Below are positions 41,625 through 49,928 of a DNA stretch of 64,000 bases, one piece after another. How positions within the stretch are numbered: position 1 is the first letter of the stretch; each line of letters starts with the position of its first letter. The translations under genes were made by a program, and so were the position numbers. Source of the DNA: Arenivirga flava (GTDB lineage: Bacteria; Actinomycetota; Actinomycetes; Actinomycetales; Microbacteriaceae). Where the stretch lies: NCBI RefSeq assembly GCF_030161575.1, contig NZ_BSUL01000001.1, positions 2,151,809-2,215,808 of the forward strand, read 5' to 3'. Below the pieces are notes generated by a model. That model searched no databases. It was not told the origin of the DNA and was given only the letters and a program-made list of their open reading frames with translations.

Positions 41625-42116
41625 GTGAGCACTTCTAGTTTGAGGACGACCGGTCAGCAGCGCCTCCTGTCGCTGCTGGCCGGCGTCTCCATCTGCGTCA
41701 TGCTTGGCGCTGTCGGGTATACGGCGATTATCCCGGCGACAGGGCCGCAGTACCGGCTGTTCGCCGCTGCCTTCGCGATCGGCTGGCCGATCGCCATCCT
41801 CGCAGCGCTCGCTATCTTGTGGCCGGTGCAGATCTTGCTGGAGAAGCTCGATCTTCCACTGCCTGTACGGCTCATTGCCGCATTCGGCCTGGCGGCCCTG
41901 CTTTCAGCAATCATCAGTATTGGGTTGGCGATCACAATCGGTAACAACGGTTGGTTGCTGTTCATGCTTCTCTTCCCTGCAACAGTAGTTTCGGGGGTTG
42001 GGGGGCTTCTCGTAGGGTCTCTCTTTCAGCGACTGGCTCGTTGGCTTCAATGGGTTGTTATCGGGGCGGCCTCGGCATGTTGGGTAGCTTCGATCTACGT
42101 CCTTTTGGTCGTTTAG
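41625..42116 (+). CDS. Four-helix membrane protein
   Basis: A 163-residue hydrophobic protein, about four or five membrane segments. GTG 41625 is preceded by AAGGAGCAC and begins 7 bases after the stop of the secreted protein, so the two are co-expressed and probably work together. No family recognised. Confidence 0.75.
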   Translation: MSTSSLRTTGQQRLLSLLAGVSICVMLGAVGYTAIIPATGPQYRLFAAAFAIGWPIAILAALAILWPVQILLEKLDLPLPVRLIAAFGLAALLSAIISIGLAITIGNNGWLLFMLLFPATVVSGVGGLLVGSLFQRLARWLQWVVIGAASACWVASIYVLLVV

Positions 42117-42310
42117 GCGTTCGGCGTCTCTGATGATTTACCGGTACTCCTGCGAGCCGGCGGCTCCAACGGGGACCAAGGCTCAGGGGTGGTCGCAAAG
42201 CGTCTCCAAGGGCTCCTAGAGCCGATCACTTAAGTATCGCGGCGTCCTCTGTCCGACTCCTCTCCTCTCGGGCTGAGGTTTGCTTGCGGGAGCCGGGCGT
42301 CACCACCAGC

Positions 42311-42346
42311 GTGTACGTGCACGGACAGCCACGGTCTATCGCACAC
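42311..42346. repeat. 30-bp palindromic repeat, copy e
   Basis: GTGTACGTGCACGGACAGCC, then ACGGTCTATCGCACAC. The right arm matches the family and the left arm has an extra 6 bases. It lies 46 bases before the arginase-like gene. Confidence 0.65.
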
Positions 42347-42392
42347 CTCGTCGACGCCACTCTCAACCGAGGGAAGCTGCGAAGCTGGCACG

Positions 42393-43292
42393 ATGATCGA
42401 GCTCATCACGGCGCCGACGAATCTAGGGCTGCGGCCTCCTGAGCTCGGAGCCGCCCCTGGCACGGCGAAAGCACCAGAGGCGCTACGTGAAGCCGGCCTC
42501 TATGAGCGGCTGGCTGCACAAGGAGCCGTCGACGCTGGCGCAGTACTGCCCGCTCGATACGTCGGCACCGACCCCGCCCCGGGCCACGTCCGCAATGAAG
42601 CCGCGATCATCGACTTCACCCGGCGCCTCAGTCACCGCATCGATTCCGCGCTGCGCCGGGGCGCTGCGCCGCTCGTCATCGGCGGTGATTGCAGCATTCT
42701 CCTCGCCGCCGGCCACGCCCTGTCCACTCGCGGTTCTCACGGCCTCGTGCACCTCGACGGGCATACCGACTTCCGACACCCCGGCAATAGCGACGAGTGC
42801 GCGAGCGTCGCCGGCGAGGACCTCGCCGCCGCGGTCGGCCTCCATTGGCCAGCGATCGGTGATATCGACGGACGCGCACCGTACTTCTCGGCATCGGCCA
42901 CCGCCCACATCGGCCACCGCGACAACGACCTTGAGGCACCGGAGGCGTCGAGCGTGCTCGGGCTCACCCTGTCCGCCGCAGCCGCGCGCGGCCGCGGCAT
43001 GAACGGCAGTGTCCTGGCGGCCAAGAGCGTCAGTGGACCGCACGGGTACTGGCTACAGCTCGACGTCGACATCCTCGATCCCCGATGGATGCCAGCCGTC
43101 GACAGCCCAGATGACGGCGGACTCAACCCCGACGAGTTGGCGGAGCTTCTGGCCATCCTCGCGCCCGGAGCAGTCGGAGCATCGGTCACCGTCTTCGACC
43201 CTGACCTCGATCCGACCGGAGAACACGCGATGCTACTGACAGTGATTCTCTCGGAGACGCTCACCTCGCTGGGCTCGGACCACTTCGGCTGA
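42393..43292 (+). CDS. Arginase/agmatinase/formiminoglutamase family protein
   Basis: A 299-residue ureohydrolase fold. Metal motifs: VIGGDCS (Cys100 where the family has His), HLDGHTDF (Asp122, His124, Asp126) and LDVDILDPRWMPAVDSPDDG. Replacing the first metal His by Cys is unusual; some divergent arginase-like proteins have lost one Mn site. Substrate not predicted. It stands alone between two 30-bp repeats. Confidence 0.85.
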   Translation: MIELITAPTNLGLRPPELGAAPGTAKAPEALREAGLYERLAAQGAVDAGAVLPARYVGTDPAPGHVRNEAAIIDFTRRLSHRIDSALRRGAAPLVIGGDCSILLAAGHALSTRGSHGLVHLDGHTDFRHPGNSDECASVAGEDLAAAVGLHWPAIGDIDGRAPYFSASATAHIGHRDNDLEAPEASSVLGLTLSAAAARGRGMNGSVLAAKSVSGPHGYWLQLDVDILDPRWMPAVDSPDDGGLNPDELAELLAILAPGAVGASVTVFDPDLDPTGEHAMLLTVILSETLTSLGSDHFG

Positions 43293-43294
43293 AC

Positions 43295-43324
43295 GTGTGC
43301 GGATGACCATGGCCTATCGCACAC
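43295..43324. repeat. 30-bp palindromic repeat, copy f
   Basis: GTGTGCGGATGACCATGG, then CCTATCGCACAC. It begins two bases after the arginase-like stop codon: the closest link between a repeat and a gene end. Confidence 0.8.
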
Positions 43325-43547
43325 CATGGGAGCGGCTATGCGTGCTTCCGCGCCCCCTGCGGCTCGTCTGCGATGCCCGGTATCTACCGGTGCGGATAGA
43401 TCGGTCCGTCCTGCACCGATCGGGACTTCTCAGAGCGGCTGGGGACGAGCGCAGCCTCCGGCGATCAGGTGCCGCTCTTTGCGGCTCAGCGGAAAGGCGG
43501 CCGGTCGGTGGTGATGTGCAGACCGCGCATGGTCGATGCTTGGCGGC

Positions 43548-43994
43548 ATGGATGCTGCAGCGGAACGAAACGACACGCCCCATCGCCGCCAGTGGCAGGA
43601 ACTCGCGCAATCGCAATTCGTATCGGTGGGCACCTACCGCCGCAACGGTGCACTCGTCACTACGCCTGTGTGGATCGCGGCAGACGGGCGCAACCTTGTT
43701 CTCACGAGCGAAGTCCGCACAGGCAAGGTTCGTCGGTTGAGAAACGATGGACGGATCCTGATGCAGGTGTGCGATCGATTCGGGCGCATCCTGGCCGGCG
43801 CGAGCCAGGTGCCCGGCGTGGGTCGCCTTGTCGACGACGCGGAGCAAGAACGCCGTGCACTGCGGTGCTTGCGGCGCAAGTACGGAGTGCAGTTCTCGCT
43901 TGTGCTCAGGCTGGAGCGATTCATCCGGCTCGTGCAGCGCCGTAGCGCCGACCGGGTCATCATCTCCATCGAGCCCGTGGTGGCGGCCGACTAA
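43548..43994 (+). CDS. PPOX-class, probably F420-dependent, oxidoreductase
   Basis: A 148-residue flavin-reductase-like split barrel. WQELAQSQFVSVGTYRRNGA and VTTPVWIAADGRNLVLTSEV, then RTGKVRRLRNDGRILMQVCD, are the typical beta-barrel strands with the K-x-x-R-x-x-N cofactor motif of actinobacterial F420 or PPOX proteins. Single-gene unit. Confidence 0.82.
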   Translation: MDAAAERNDTPHRRQWQELAQSQFVSVGTYRRNGALVTTPVWIAADGRNLVLTSEVRTGKVRRLRNDGRILMQVCDRFGRILAGASQVPGVGRLVDDAEQERRALRCLRRKYGVQFSLVLRLERFIRLVQRRSADRVIISIEPVVAAD

Positions 43995-44213
43995 AGGCGT
44001 GCGCGGCACTCAGCGACCACGACCACGACCGGTCATGTCGCGCCGCTCGGCCCATCACTTCAAAGTTCACCTCGCCGAGCTCACCAGCATCGCCAACAGC
44101 GCCCGGCTCGCTTAGGCAGGCGACGCACTGCCGAGCTCGAAAAAGGTGCGCCAGGTGATGGTCCGCCGCGCGGTCTGCAGCGATGAATAGCGCTTGACCG
44201 GGGCAGCTGAGCC

Positions 44214-44675
44214 CTAACGCTTCCTCGCCCGCATTCGCTGACGTAGCGTTTTCCACGCCCCTGTGGACCACAGCGCCCCAGCCACGAGAACGGGCTGGAA
44301 GAAGAGCCGCCCAAATCGCGCCGCGTCCGTGTCGAGCCCGAATCCGTCCCGCCCGTGAATCCATTGGGCGACGTTGCCCGGGAAGATGGCGATGAAGAAC
44401 GCGGCAGTGACCAAGCCCACGAGCGGACGAACGCGCTTTGGAGCCGCGACCAAAGCAGCGCCAATCGCGATCTCAGCGACCCCCGATGCAACGACCGTGA
44501 CATCGACCGGCAGCGGCACGAACTCGGGCACCTGCGCCTGGAACTCTTCTCGCGCGACAGTGAGATGGGACACCCCAGCTCCCGCCAAGGCGAGACCCAT
44601 GAGCAATCGGACTCCCGTCCGGGCAACGCCAGCTGCTCTCCGCGCGGGAGAGGCTTTATGGGTGGTATGAGCCAT
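44214..44675 (-). CDS. DoxX-like membrane protein
   Basis: A 153-residue protein. VRLLMGLALAGAGVSHLTVA and EIAIGAALVAAPKRVRPLVG, then FIAIFPGNVAQWIHGRDGFG, match the four-helix DoxX/YkgB type. ATG 44675 follows AAAGGAAATCGC. The start at 44735 would add a Lys/Ala-rich stretch that includes this ribosome site. Confidence 0.8.
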   Translation of the reverse strand: MAHTTHKASPARRAAGVARTGVRLLMGLALAGAGVSHLTVAREEFQAQVPEFVPLPVDVTVVASGVAEIAIGAALVAAPKRVRPLVGLVTAAFFIAIFPGNVAQWIHGRDGFGLDTDAARFGRLFFQPVLVAGALWSTGAWKTLRQRMRARKR

Positions 44676-44909
44676 GCGATTTCCTTTCGCCTGAGCGCGG
44701 TCGGGCGACACGACTGAGATAGCCGGCGCTGACACCTAATTAGGTTGTGCACAATATATGCGATGGCCTCCGTGCAATCTGTGGAGCGGGGCCCGCATTT
44801 TCCCGCCGGCTCCCGCACGCAGCCTGCCGGTCGGCCCCACAAGCACAGCGGACCTTCAGTCCTGGCCCCAACGAACACTTCGCGCTACGCGCCGGCGATA
44901 GTCGTCCAG

Positions 44910-44937
44910 GTGTGCGGATGACCATGGTTCACCGGAC
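44910..44937. repeat. 30-bp palindromic repeat, copy g (degenerate right arm)
   Basis: GTGTGCGGATGACCATGG, then TTCACCGGAC. The left arm is perfect and the right arm poor. It lies between the DoxX-like gene start and the 3' end of the next leftward gene. Confidence 0.6.
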
Positions 44938-44968
44938 GCTCTCGGCGTTGCGGTGCTTCTCACCAGGG

Positions 44969-45169
44969 CTAGGGCGCAGGCGGCGCGTCGTCGCCAGGAG
45001 GCTCCTCCAGTTCGAGGCGCTCGAGCAAGCGGCGGTGATCGGCATCACGCAACGCGGAGCGCATCCCGTGGTGCACCCCGAAGCGGATAGCCACATAGGC
45101 GAGCGACGCAGTCAGAACGGGAACGACGACGTAGATCACGAGGGCGAACCAAGGAAATCCGAACGACAT
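44969..45169 (-). CDS. Small single-pass membrane protein
   Basis: A 66-residue protein: membrane helix FALVIYVVVPVLTASLAYVA, then a basic amphipathic part and an acidic Pro-rich tail EEPPGDDAPPAP. An upstream ATG at 45193 (MQADSVNR) could also be used; neither has a good ribosome site. Confidence 0.6.
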   Translation of the reverse strand: MSFGFPWFALVIYVVVPVLTASLAYVAIRFGVHHGMRSALRDADHRRLLERLELEEPPGDDAPPAP

Positions 45170-45207
45170 ACGGTTCACGCTATCGGCCTGCATTCGACTT
45201 ACTTCGA

Positions 45208-45237
45208 GTGTGCGATAGACCGTCGTCCTCCGTACAC
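45208..45237. repeat. 30-bp palindromic repeat, copy h
   Basis: GTGTGCGATAGACCGTCG, then TCCTCCGTACAC. It lies just upstream of the small membrane gene and 124 bases before the serine recombinase gene. A half-copy (GTGCACGATAGACCCGTACG) follows at 45283-45302. Confidence 0.7.
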
Positions 45238-45360
45238 CTGTCGGAATGCAGTCGGGCTCCCGCCGGCGTTGGCCAGATGAGTGCACGATAGACCCGTACG
45301 CTAATCTGTCCGGTGAGGGAGCCTCTATCGATACACGATTCGGCGCCGAGGGAGCAGTAC

Positions 45361-45978
45361 ATGCTGATTGGTTACGCGAGGGTGTCGACGTCGAAGCAGG
45401 ATGCGGCATCGCAGCGCGAGGCGCTGCTCGCCGCCGGCGTCGCCGAAGACCGCATCTACGTCGACGCGGGTCGCACTGGCCGCACGATGACCGGTCGAAT
45501 CGCGCTCGAGCAGGCGCTTGCGGCTGCGCGTGAGGGTGACACATTCGTGGTCACGAAGCTCGATCGTCTCGCGCGCTCGATCCGAGATTTCCACGACCTC
45601 GCCGACGCGATCACCGCGAAGGGCGTCGCGCTGCAGATCGGTGGTCAGACCTATGACCCGACGAGTCCGATGGGCCGGATGTTCTTCTCGCTGCTGGCGA
45701 CGTTCGCGGAGTTCGAGTCCGATCTCATTCGCGAGCGCACGAAGGAAGGCATGGCGATCGCGAAAGCGAAGGGCCGACTCCGAGGCCGTGCACCGAAGCT
45801 GAAGCCAGCGCAGGAAGCGCACGCGCTCGCGCTGCTGGATGCGGGGGAGCAGACCCCGGCCGAGGTGGCGGAGCTGTTCGGGGTGAGCCGGACGACGCTA
45901 TATCGCGCGAAGGAGCGGCGCGCTGCGAAGGGTCTCGCGAGTGTGGAGGCCGTGCTCCCGGGTGTCGCTGTCGAATAG
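45361..45978 (+). CDS. Serine recombinase (resolvase/invertase family)
   Basis: A 205-residue recombinase of Tn3-resolvase size. Catalytic Ser in GYARVSTSKQDAASQ, Arg pair in TKLDRLARSIRDF, Arg in RERTKEGMAIAKAKGRLRGR and C-terminal HTH TPAEVAELFGVSRTTLYRAK. GAGGGAGCAG precedes the ATG. No transposase of the Tn3 type is present here, so it may be a stray transposon resolvase or an invertase. Confidence 0.9.
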   Translation: MLIGYARVSTSKQDAASQREALLAAGVAEDRIYVDAGRTGRTMTGRIALEQALAAAREGDTFVVTKLDRLARSIRDFHDLADAITAKGVALQIGGQTYDPTSPMGRMFFSLLATFAEFESDLIRERTKEGMAIAKAKGRLRGRAPKLKPAQEAHALALLDAGEQTPAEVAELFGVSRTTLYRAKERRAAKGLASVEAVLPGVAVE

Positions 45979-46016
45979 CCGAGGCAGGGCGGTGAGGTTC
46001 GAGCGTTGCGGTGTCG

Positions 46017-46421
46017 TCAGGCTACGGCTCTGCCTTGCTGGCGAAGGCGTTCGTAGGCGCTCAGCTTGACTGAGGGGCGGGCGCTGATGAGCGCTTGAAC
46101 GCGGGTCTCTCGGTAGGCCGGGTGGGGGCGGTACTGGCTGCATCGCTCGAGCCGTGAGTGCGCGAGTACGTGTTCGCAGACCCGACGCGGGTCGATGTTG
46201 GTCGCGTAGGTCGAGCGGGCGAGTTGGTATCCGCGGTCGTCTTCCACGGTGACGATCACGAGAGGTTGATCTGCATGGCCTGCTCGGGCGTAGGCAGTGA
46301 CGAACTTGGCCGAGCGGGCAACTTGGATGCTGGCCTGCTCGATGGTGGGGAGTGTGCTTGCCGCGTCGTCGACCGCTATGAGTTCGGTTGAGGTGCGTGT
46401 GGTGTCGTCGTCCATCGTCAT
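46017..46421 (-). CDS. Hypothetical 134-residue protein coupled to an FAD monooxygenase
   Basis: Starts at an ATG that overlaps the monooxygenase stop (ATGA). Contains SIQVARSAKFVTAYARAGHA and PLVIVTVEDDRGYQLARSTY, plus HVLAHSRLERCSQYRPHPAY. A mixed fold is likely; no family is recognised. Confidence 0.6.
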   Translation of the reverse strand: MTMDDDTTRTSTELIAVDDAASTLPTIEQASIQVARSAKFVTAYARAGHADQPLVIVTVEDDRGYQLARSTYATNIDPRRVCEHVLAHSRLERCSQYRPHPAYRETRVQALISARPSVKLSAYERLRQQGRAVA

Positions 46422-47619
46422 GGTCGGGCCGTTCTGATGTCGGGTAGTGGGCGTTCGGCATCGGCGACGTCGCCCATGGCCTTCGCCGCGATTTTTCGGA
46501 CGGGGCCGCTGCTGGCGGCGCGCATGCCGGCGCGCAATGCTTTCACGCCGGCGGTGGTCTTCGGGTAGGCCAACCGAACCCCTCCCGGCGGGAGCTTCTG
46601 GCAGTCGTCGATGAGCGGTCGCATCCAGGCCTCGTACGCCTGCAGGGCCTCCTCCGTTGAGGGCTCGGTGCTGAGGGACGCGGCGAGCACGTATCCGCCG
46701 GTGATGGCGAGTGAGCAGCCGCCGCCGCCGAGCGGGGTCACGCACCATGCTGCGTCGCCGGTGGCGACGACGTGGCCGCGCGACCAGGTGTTCATCTTCA
46801 CCTGGGTGAGGTAGTCGACGTAGATATCATCGGATGCCGCGAAGCCGTCGAGCACGCGCTCGCTTTGCCAGCCGGCATCGGTAAAGACGTCTCTGAGGAT
46901 GGCGATCTGTTCCTCCGGCGTGGCGTCGCTGAGTCGGTCTTCTGCGCTGACGTAGGCCATGGTCGCGCGTGTGGTGCCGCGGTTGTCGGGTCGGAGAGTG
47001 ACTTGTCGTTGCTTATTGGTGGTGAACCAGTTCCACCACCGGTCGTCACCGTCGGTGCGTGTGATGGTGCCGTAGACCATGGCGAGCTCGAGCGGGTTGA
47101 GCTCGACACCGCTCGGGAAGAGGGCTTCGCGCGTGCGAGAGCGCACCCCCTCGGCGATGACGACGAGGTCGACGGTGTGCGAGCTGCCGTCGGTGAGGGT
47201 CGCGGTCGGCTGGTTGGTGGTCTGGTCGACGGTGTCGACCGAGACGCCGAACTGCATGGAGACCGTTGCGGGGAGCGCATCGCGGATGATGCGGGCAAGA
47301 TCACCGCGCAGGATCTCGAGCTCGGCGGTCGGACCATCGACACCCTCCTCCGCTGGGAACTCACCGATCGCAGCGCCATCGTCGTTGACGAAGCGAGTGC
47401 CGGCTTCGGTGGTGGTCTGCTCGCGCACCTGGTCGGTCAACCCCATGAGGTCGACGACTTCACGGGCGCTGCCGCGCACGTCGACGTTCTGGCCCCCTCG
47501 CGGAAGCGCTCGGCGCGTTCGATGACCGTCACCGACCATCCGGTGCGCTCGAGCCAGTACGCCGTGGAGAGGCCAGCGATGCTCGCCCCTGAGATCAGTG
47601 CGGTCCGTTGCGTCATCAT
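46418..47619 (-). CDS. FAD-dependent monooxygenase (PHBH-like), apparent frameshift
   Basis: The N-terminus MMTQRTALISGASIAGLSTA and WLERTGWSVTVIERAERFRE holds the FAD GxGxxG-type motif. The rest continues in another frame: GQNVDVRGSAREVVDLMGL, LVVIAEGVRSRTRE (the second NAD(P)H/FAD motif) and VVATGDAAWCVTPLGGGGCS (the GD motif). The junction is a run of five C on the plus strand (47493-47497); six would join them. Aromatic hydroxylase-like or tetracycline-oxygenase-like substrates are typical. ATGA overlap with the MarR gene upstream shows one operon. Confidence 0.8.
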
Positions 47620-48078
47620 GCGCCTTCCTCGTTGCCGGGCCGGTCGGGTTGGGGGTCGAACGCCAGGTATGCGGCGGCGACACGTTCAAGCGTCTTGGCC
47701 ATGCGCAGGCCGGTGCCTTCGTCGAGCTCACTAAGGACCACGCCCACATCGCGAAGCATCGGGGCCAGCCGGGAGCTGATCGTCTGGCGGGTCGTCTCGG
47801 TCATCGCGACCCGAACGACTCGCTGGTCGTCGTCCTGTCGGATGCGGCGAACATGCCCCCGCCGCTCGAGGCGGTCGATCATCTCGGTCGTCGCGGCCGC
47901 GCTGAGACCCAGACGTTCCCGAACGTCAGCCAGCCGGGGAGGGGGTCGCATAGGCGACCAGCGACAGAACCGACATCTCGCGGTCGCTGAGTTGCATCGA
48001 CCGCGCGAGGGCAAGCTGCGACGCCGACGCGGCGATCACGAGATCACGGAAGTGTTCGACAGACAGCACGCCACCCAT
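47616..48078 (-). CDS. MarR family regulator (third), apparent frameshift
   Basis: From ATG 48078 the frame gives VEHFRDLVIAASASQLALAR and MQLSDREMSVLSLVAYAT, then runs to a stop; the neighbouring frame gives PRLADVRERLGLSAAATTEM and IDRLERRGHVRRIRQDDDQR. Removing one base from the G5 run at 47941-47945 yields a continuous MarR protein of about 153 residues. It would control the monooxygenase it overlaps. Confidence 0.75.
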
Positions 48079-48335
48079 TCGAGCAGTTTATTTCGGAAAA
48101 CGAAACGTATCTCGGGATATCGGCAGCTAGTGATTCGACGAAGCGGGCCTCACGTGCTGTCTCGCACCCTTCGGCGGCTCACGTTGTGGATGCAGGAGGT
48201 TGCGAGACGTGGTTGTGGGAATCCGACTCTGAGCTGTTTCACGGCGCGCCGCGAGCAGCGGCTGAGGCGCAGCGAGACGTCTCGAAAGCCAACGGTTGTG
48301 AGACCGCCAGCGAGCACGCGTCCGCGTGGAAGCTG

Positions 48336-49439
48336 CTACGAAGCCGCCAGTTCAGCGAGATCAACTTGTTCGCGAAGTTTCGCGATCGGCCCGCCCCAGG
48401 TGCCGGTTTGATATGCCCACTGACCGGCCACGATGCCTGGGGAGATCCCCAATGACTTGGCCAGCAATCGAATATCTTCCGGGGTCGTGGCCGCTCGTAG
48501 TTGCTTCAAATGAGTGGGAGGGACCAGGCGGGCTTCTGCAAATTTGTTGGCGGCTACTTCCTGGGCATCTGCGTCGTCATCAGCCTTAAGGCCATCGACG
48601 AACGTGCTCCTCTTGGGGTGTAGCAGTACGTGAGCAACTTCATGGAGGACGGTGAACCAGAAGCTGTCGAGCCCCTTATAACGACTCGTGACGGCGATCA
48701 TGGGCGTTCCGTTGACCCATCGAGAGACGCCGCTAATGCGCGTGTTCGGCATCTCTGGCACGAAAACGAGAACGACTCCCGAGTCGAGCAATAGGTCCTG
48801 TGCTTCGCGGAAAGCCTGCCCCGTCTTCTTTGTCGTCAGCTTCGGTATGAGGTCTGCCGCCTTGCGTAACTTTTCGGGATCGAACGCTGGCGCCTGTTCG
48901 ATAAGTGTCGAAGCGTGCAATTCGGAAAGTCGTAGCCAAAGAGCAGTTAGGTTCATGTCGATATCGAGAAGCTGGCTGCGTTTGTAAGATGCCTGAGGCT
49001 CGAGCCATGTCTTGGCAAAAGCGCCAGGAGCCGCAACTCCGAAGAATCGGAGGAGTTTCTGGACTACCTCGATGCTGGTGTCATCTTCATCAACGATTCC
49101 ACGGTCGACCAGGATGCGGCGAGGAAACGAGGAAGCCCATTCGGTGAAGGCTGATAGGGCTCCCAGCCGTTCGGCTCTCGCCTGTTGTGTCTGGTTCGCG
49201 GCCTCCAGGCGCAGCCATGTCTCAGCAGAAGTGCCGAGCACTTGCTCCAGGGTCACCGCGACGTCCGGTGATAGAGGAGCTGTGCCCTTTATGACGAGGT
49301 TGATGTGCTTCGTGCTCAACCCTGTGCGCGCTGCAAGCTGCGCCTGGCTGATCGAGTGGGCGTCCAGTTCTCTCTGCAGCATGCGGCCCGGCCGCGGTGC
49401 GAAATCAAACTGGGGTTCTCTTGCTGCGTACTTTGCCAT
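48336..49439 (-). CDS. XRE regulator fused to ImmA/IrrE-type Zn-peptidase (HigA-like)
   Basis: A 367-residue two-domain protein. HTH at about 24-60: ISQAQLAARTGLSTKHINLV, IKGTAPLSPDVAVTLEQVLG. The C-terminal half has the metallopeptidase motif HEVAHVLLH in FWFTVLHEVAHVLLHPKR and an EVAANKFAEARLVP helix, as in ImmA/IrrE. Such proteins are antitoxins or stress-cleavable repressors. It is divergent from the ubiquitin-like operon and the most likely reader of the twin dyads at 49805-49860. Confidence 0.85.
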   Translation of the reverse strand: MAKYAAREPQFDFAPRPGRMLQRELDAHSISQAQLAARTGLSTKHINLVIKGTAPLSPDVAVTLEQVLGTSAETWLRLEAANQTQQARAERLGALSAFTEWASSFPRRILVDRGIVDEDDTSIEVVQKLLRFFGVAAPGAFAKTWLEPQASYKRSQLLDIDMNLTALWLRLSELHASTLIEQAPAFDPEKLRKAADLIPKLTTKKTGQAFREAQDLLLDSGVVLVFVPEMPNTRISGVSRWVNGTPMIAVTSRYKGLDSFWFTVLHEVAHVLLHPKRSTFVDGLKADDDADAQEVAANKFAEARLVPPTHLKQLRAATTPEDIRLLAKSLGISPGIVAGQWAYQTGTWGGPIAKLREQVDLAELAAS

Positions 49440-49448
49440 GATCCTTGG

Positions 49449-49802
49449 TCAGCTAGCCCGTCGAAGAATTGAACGGCCGCGAATCAGAAGGTCGTGAACG
49501 ACCAGCGATTCGGCGTCGGCGTGTTCAGACACCGATGTCTTGCTGGTGATGGTGCGTGGAGAGCCCGCTGAGCTCAGTGCTTGTGCATGCATGTCAACCT
49601 CCTCGACTGCGAGAGTCAGCTTGCCCGCTGTAAAGCTCATGCGGACGCTGCGGAACCCGGCGAGATCGCCCAGGCGCGGTGCTTGCGCTACGACGCTGAG
49701 AAGGTCCTCGGCTGCGACAGCCTGATCGCCGGCGAAGACGCGCAGGCGAGCGCTAGAGGAGCAAGACCCCTCTAGCTGGGGGGACGACCATGCGAGCTGC
49801 AA
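49449..49802 (-). CDS. Hypothetical 117-residue protein upstream of the XRE-ImmA/IrrE gene
   Basis: TTG start at 49802 supported by TGAGGTAAAGC before it. Contains LLSVVAQAPRLGDLAGFRSV and RMSFTAGKLTLAVEEVDMHA, strand-rich, then a polar tail with LVVHDLLIRGRSILRRAS. It is not RelE/HigB-like. Nine bases separate it from the regulator gene, so the two are co-expressed. It could be the toxin or partner in a regulator pair. Confidence 0.55.
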   Translation of the reverse strand: MQLAWSSPQLEGSCSSSARLRVFAGDQAVAAEDLLSVVAQAPRLGDLAGFRSVRMSFTAGKLTLAVEEVDMHAQALSSAGSPRTITSKTSVSEHADAESLVVHDLLIRGRSILRRAS

Positions 49803-49804
49803 GC

Positions 49805-49860
49805 TTTACCTCATTGGTAAACGAAAAGTGGTGTAGAATGGGATTTACCCGACAGGTACA
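49805..49860. promoter_or_regulatory. Twin dyad operators between the divergent units
   Basis: TTTACC-TCATT-GGTAAA (49805-49821) and TTTACC-CGACA-GGTACA (49844-49860), 39 bases centre to centre. A possible -10 TAGAAT (49834-49839) for the rightward operon lies between them. The arrangement implies one regulator controls both directions. Confidence 0.75.
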
Positions 49861-49928
49861 TGCTACCTGCTCCAGCTCGGATGCAGGGGCAACACGCAGT
49901 TCGCCACCGATATGGAAGGAGGGTCACT

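Noticed and set aside
44742-44968. Rightward frame after the DoxX-like gene start
   Set aside because: Low coding quality and it spans copy g of the repeat; no start signal.
27378-45237. Idea that the 30-bp palindromes are integron attC sites
   Set aside because: No tyrosine integrase is present, the sites lack the paired R/L box layout with long asymmetric spacer, and gene orientations alternate. Kept only as a looser recombination hypothesis.
48186-48455. Rightward frame MDAGGCETWLWESDSELFHG
   Set aside because: It overlaps the 3' end of the well-supported XRE-ImmA/IrrE gene and has no ribosome site.
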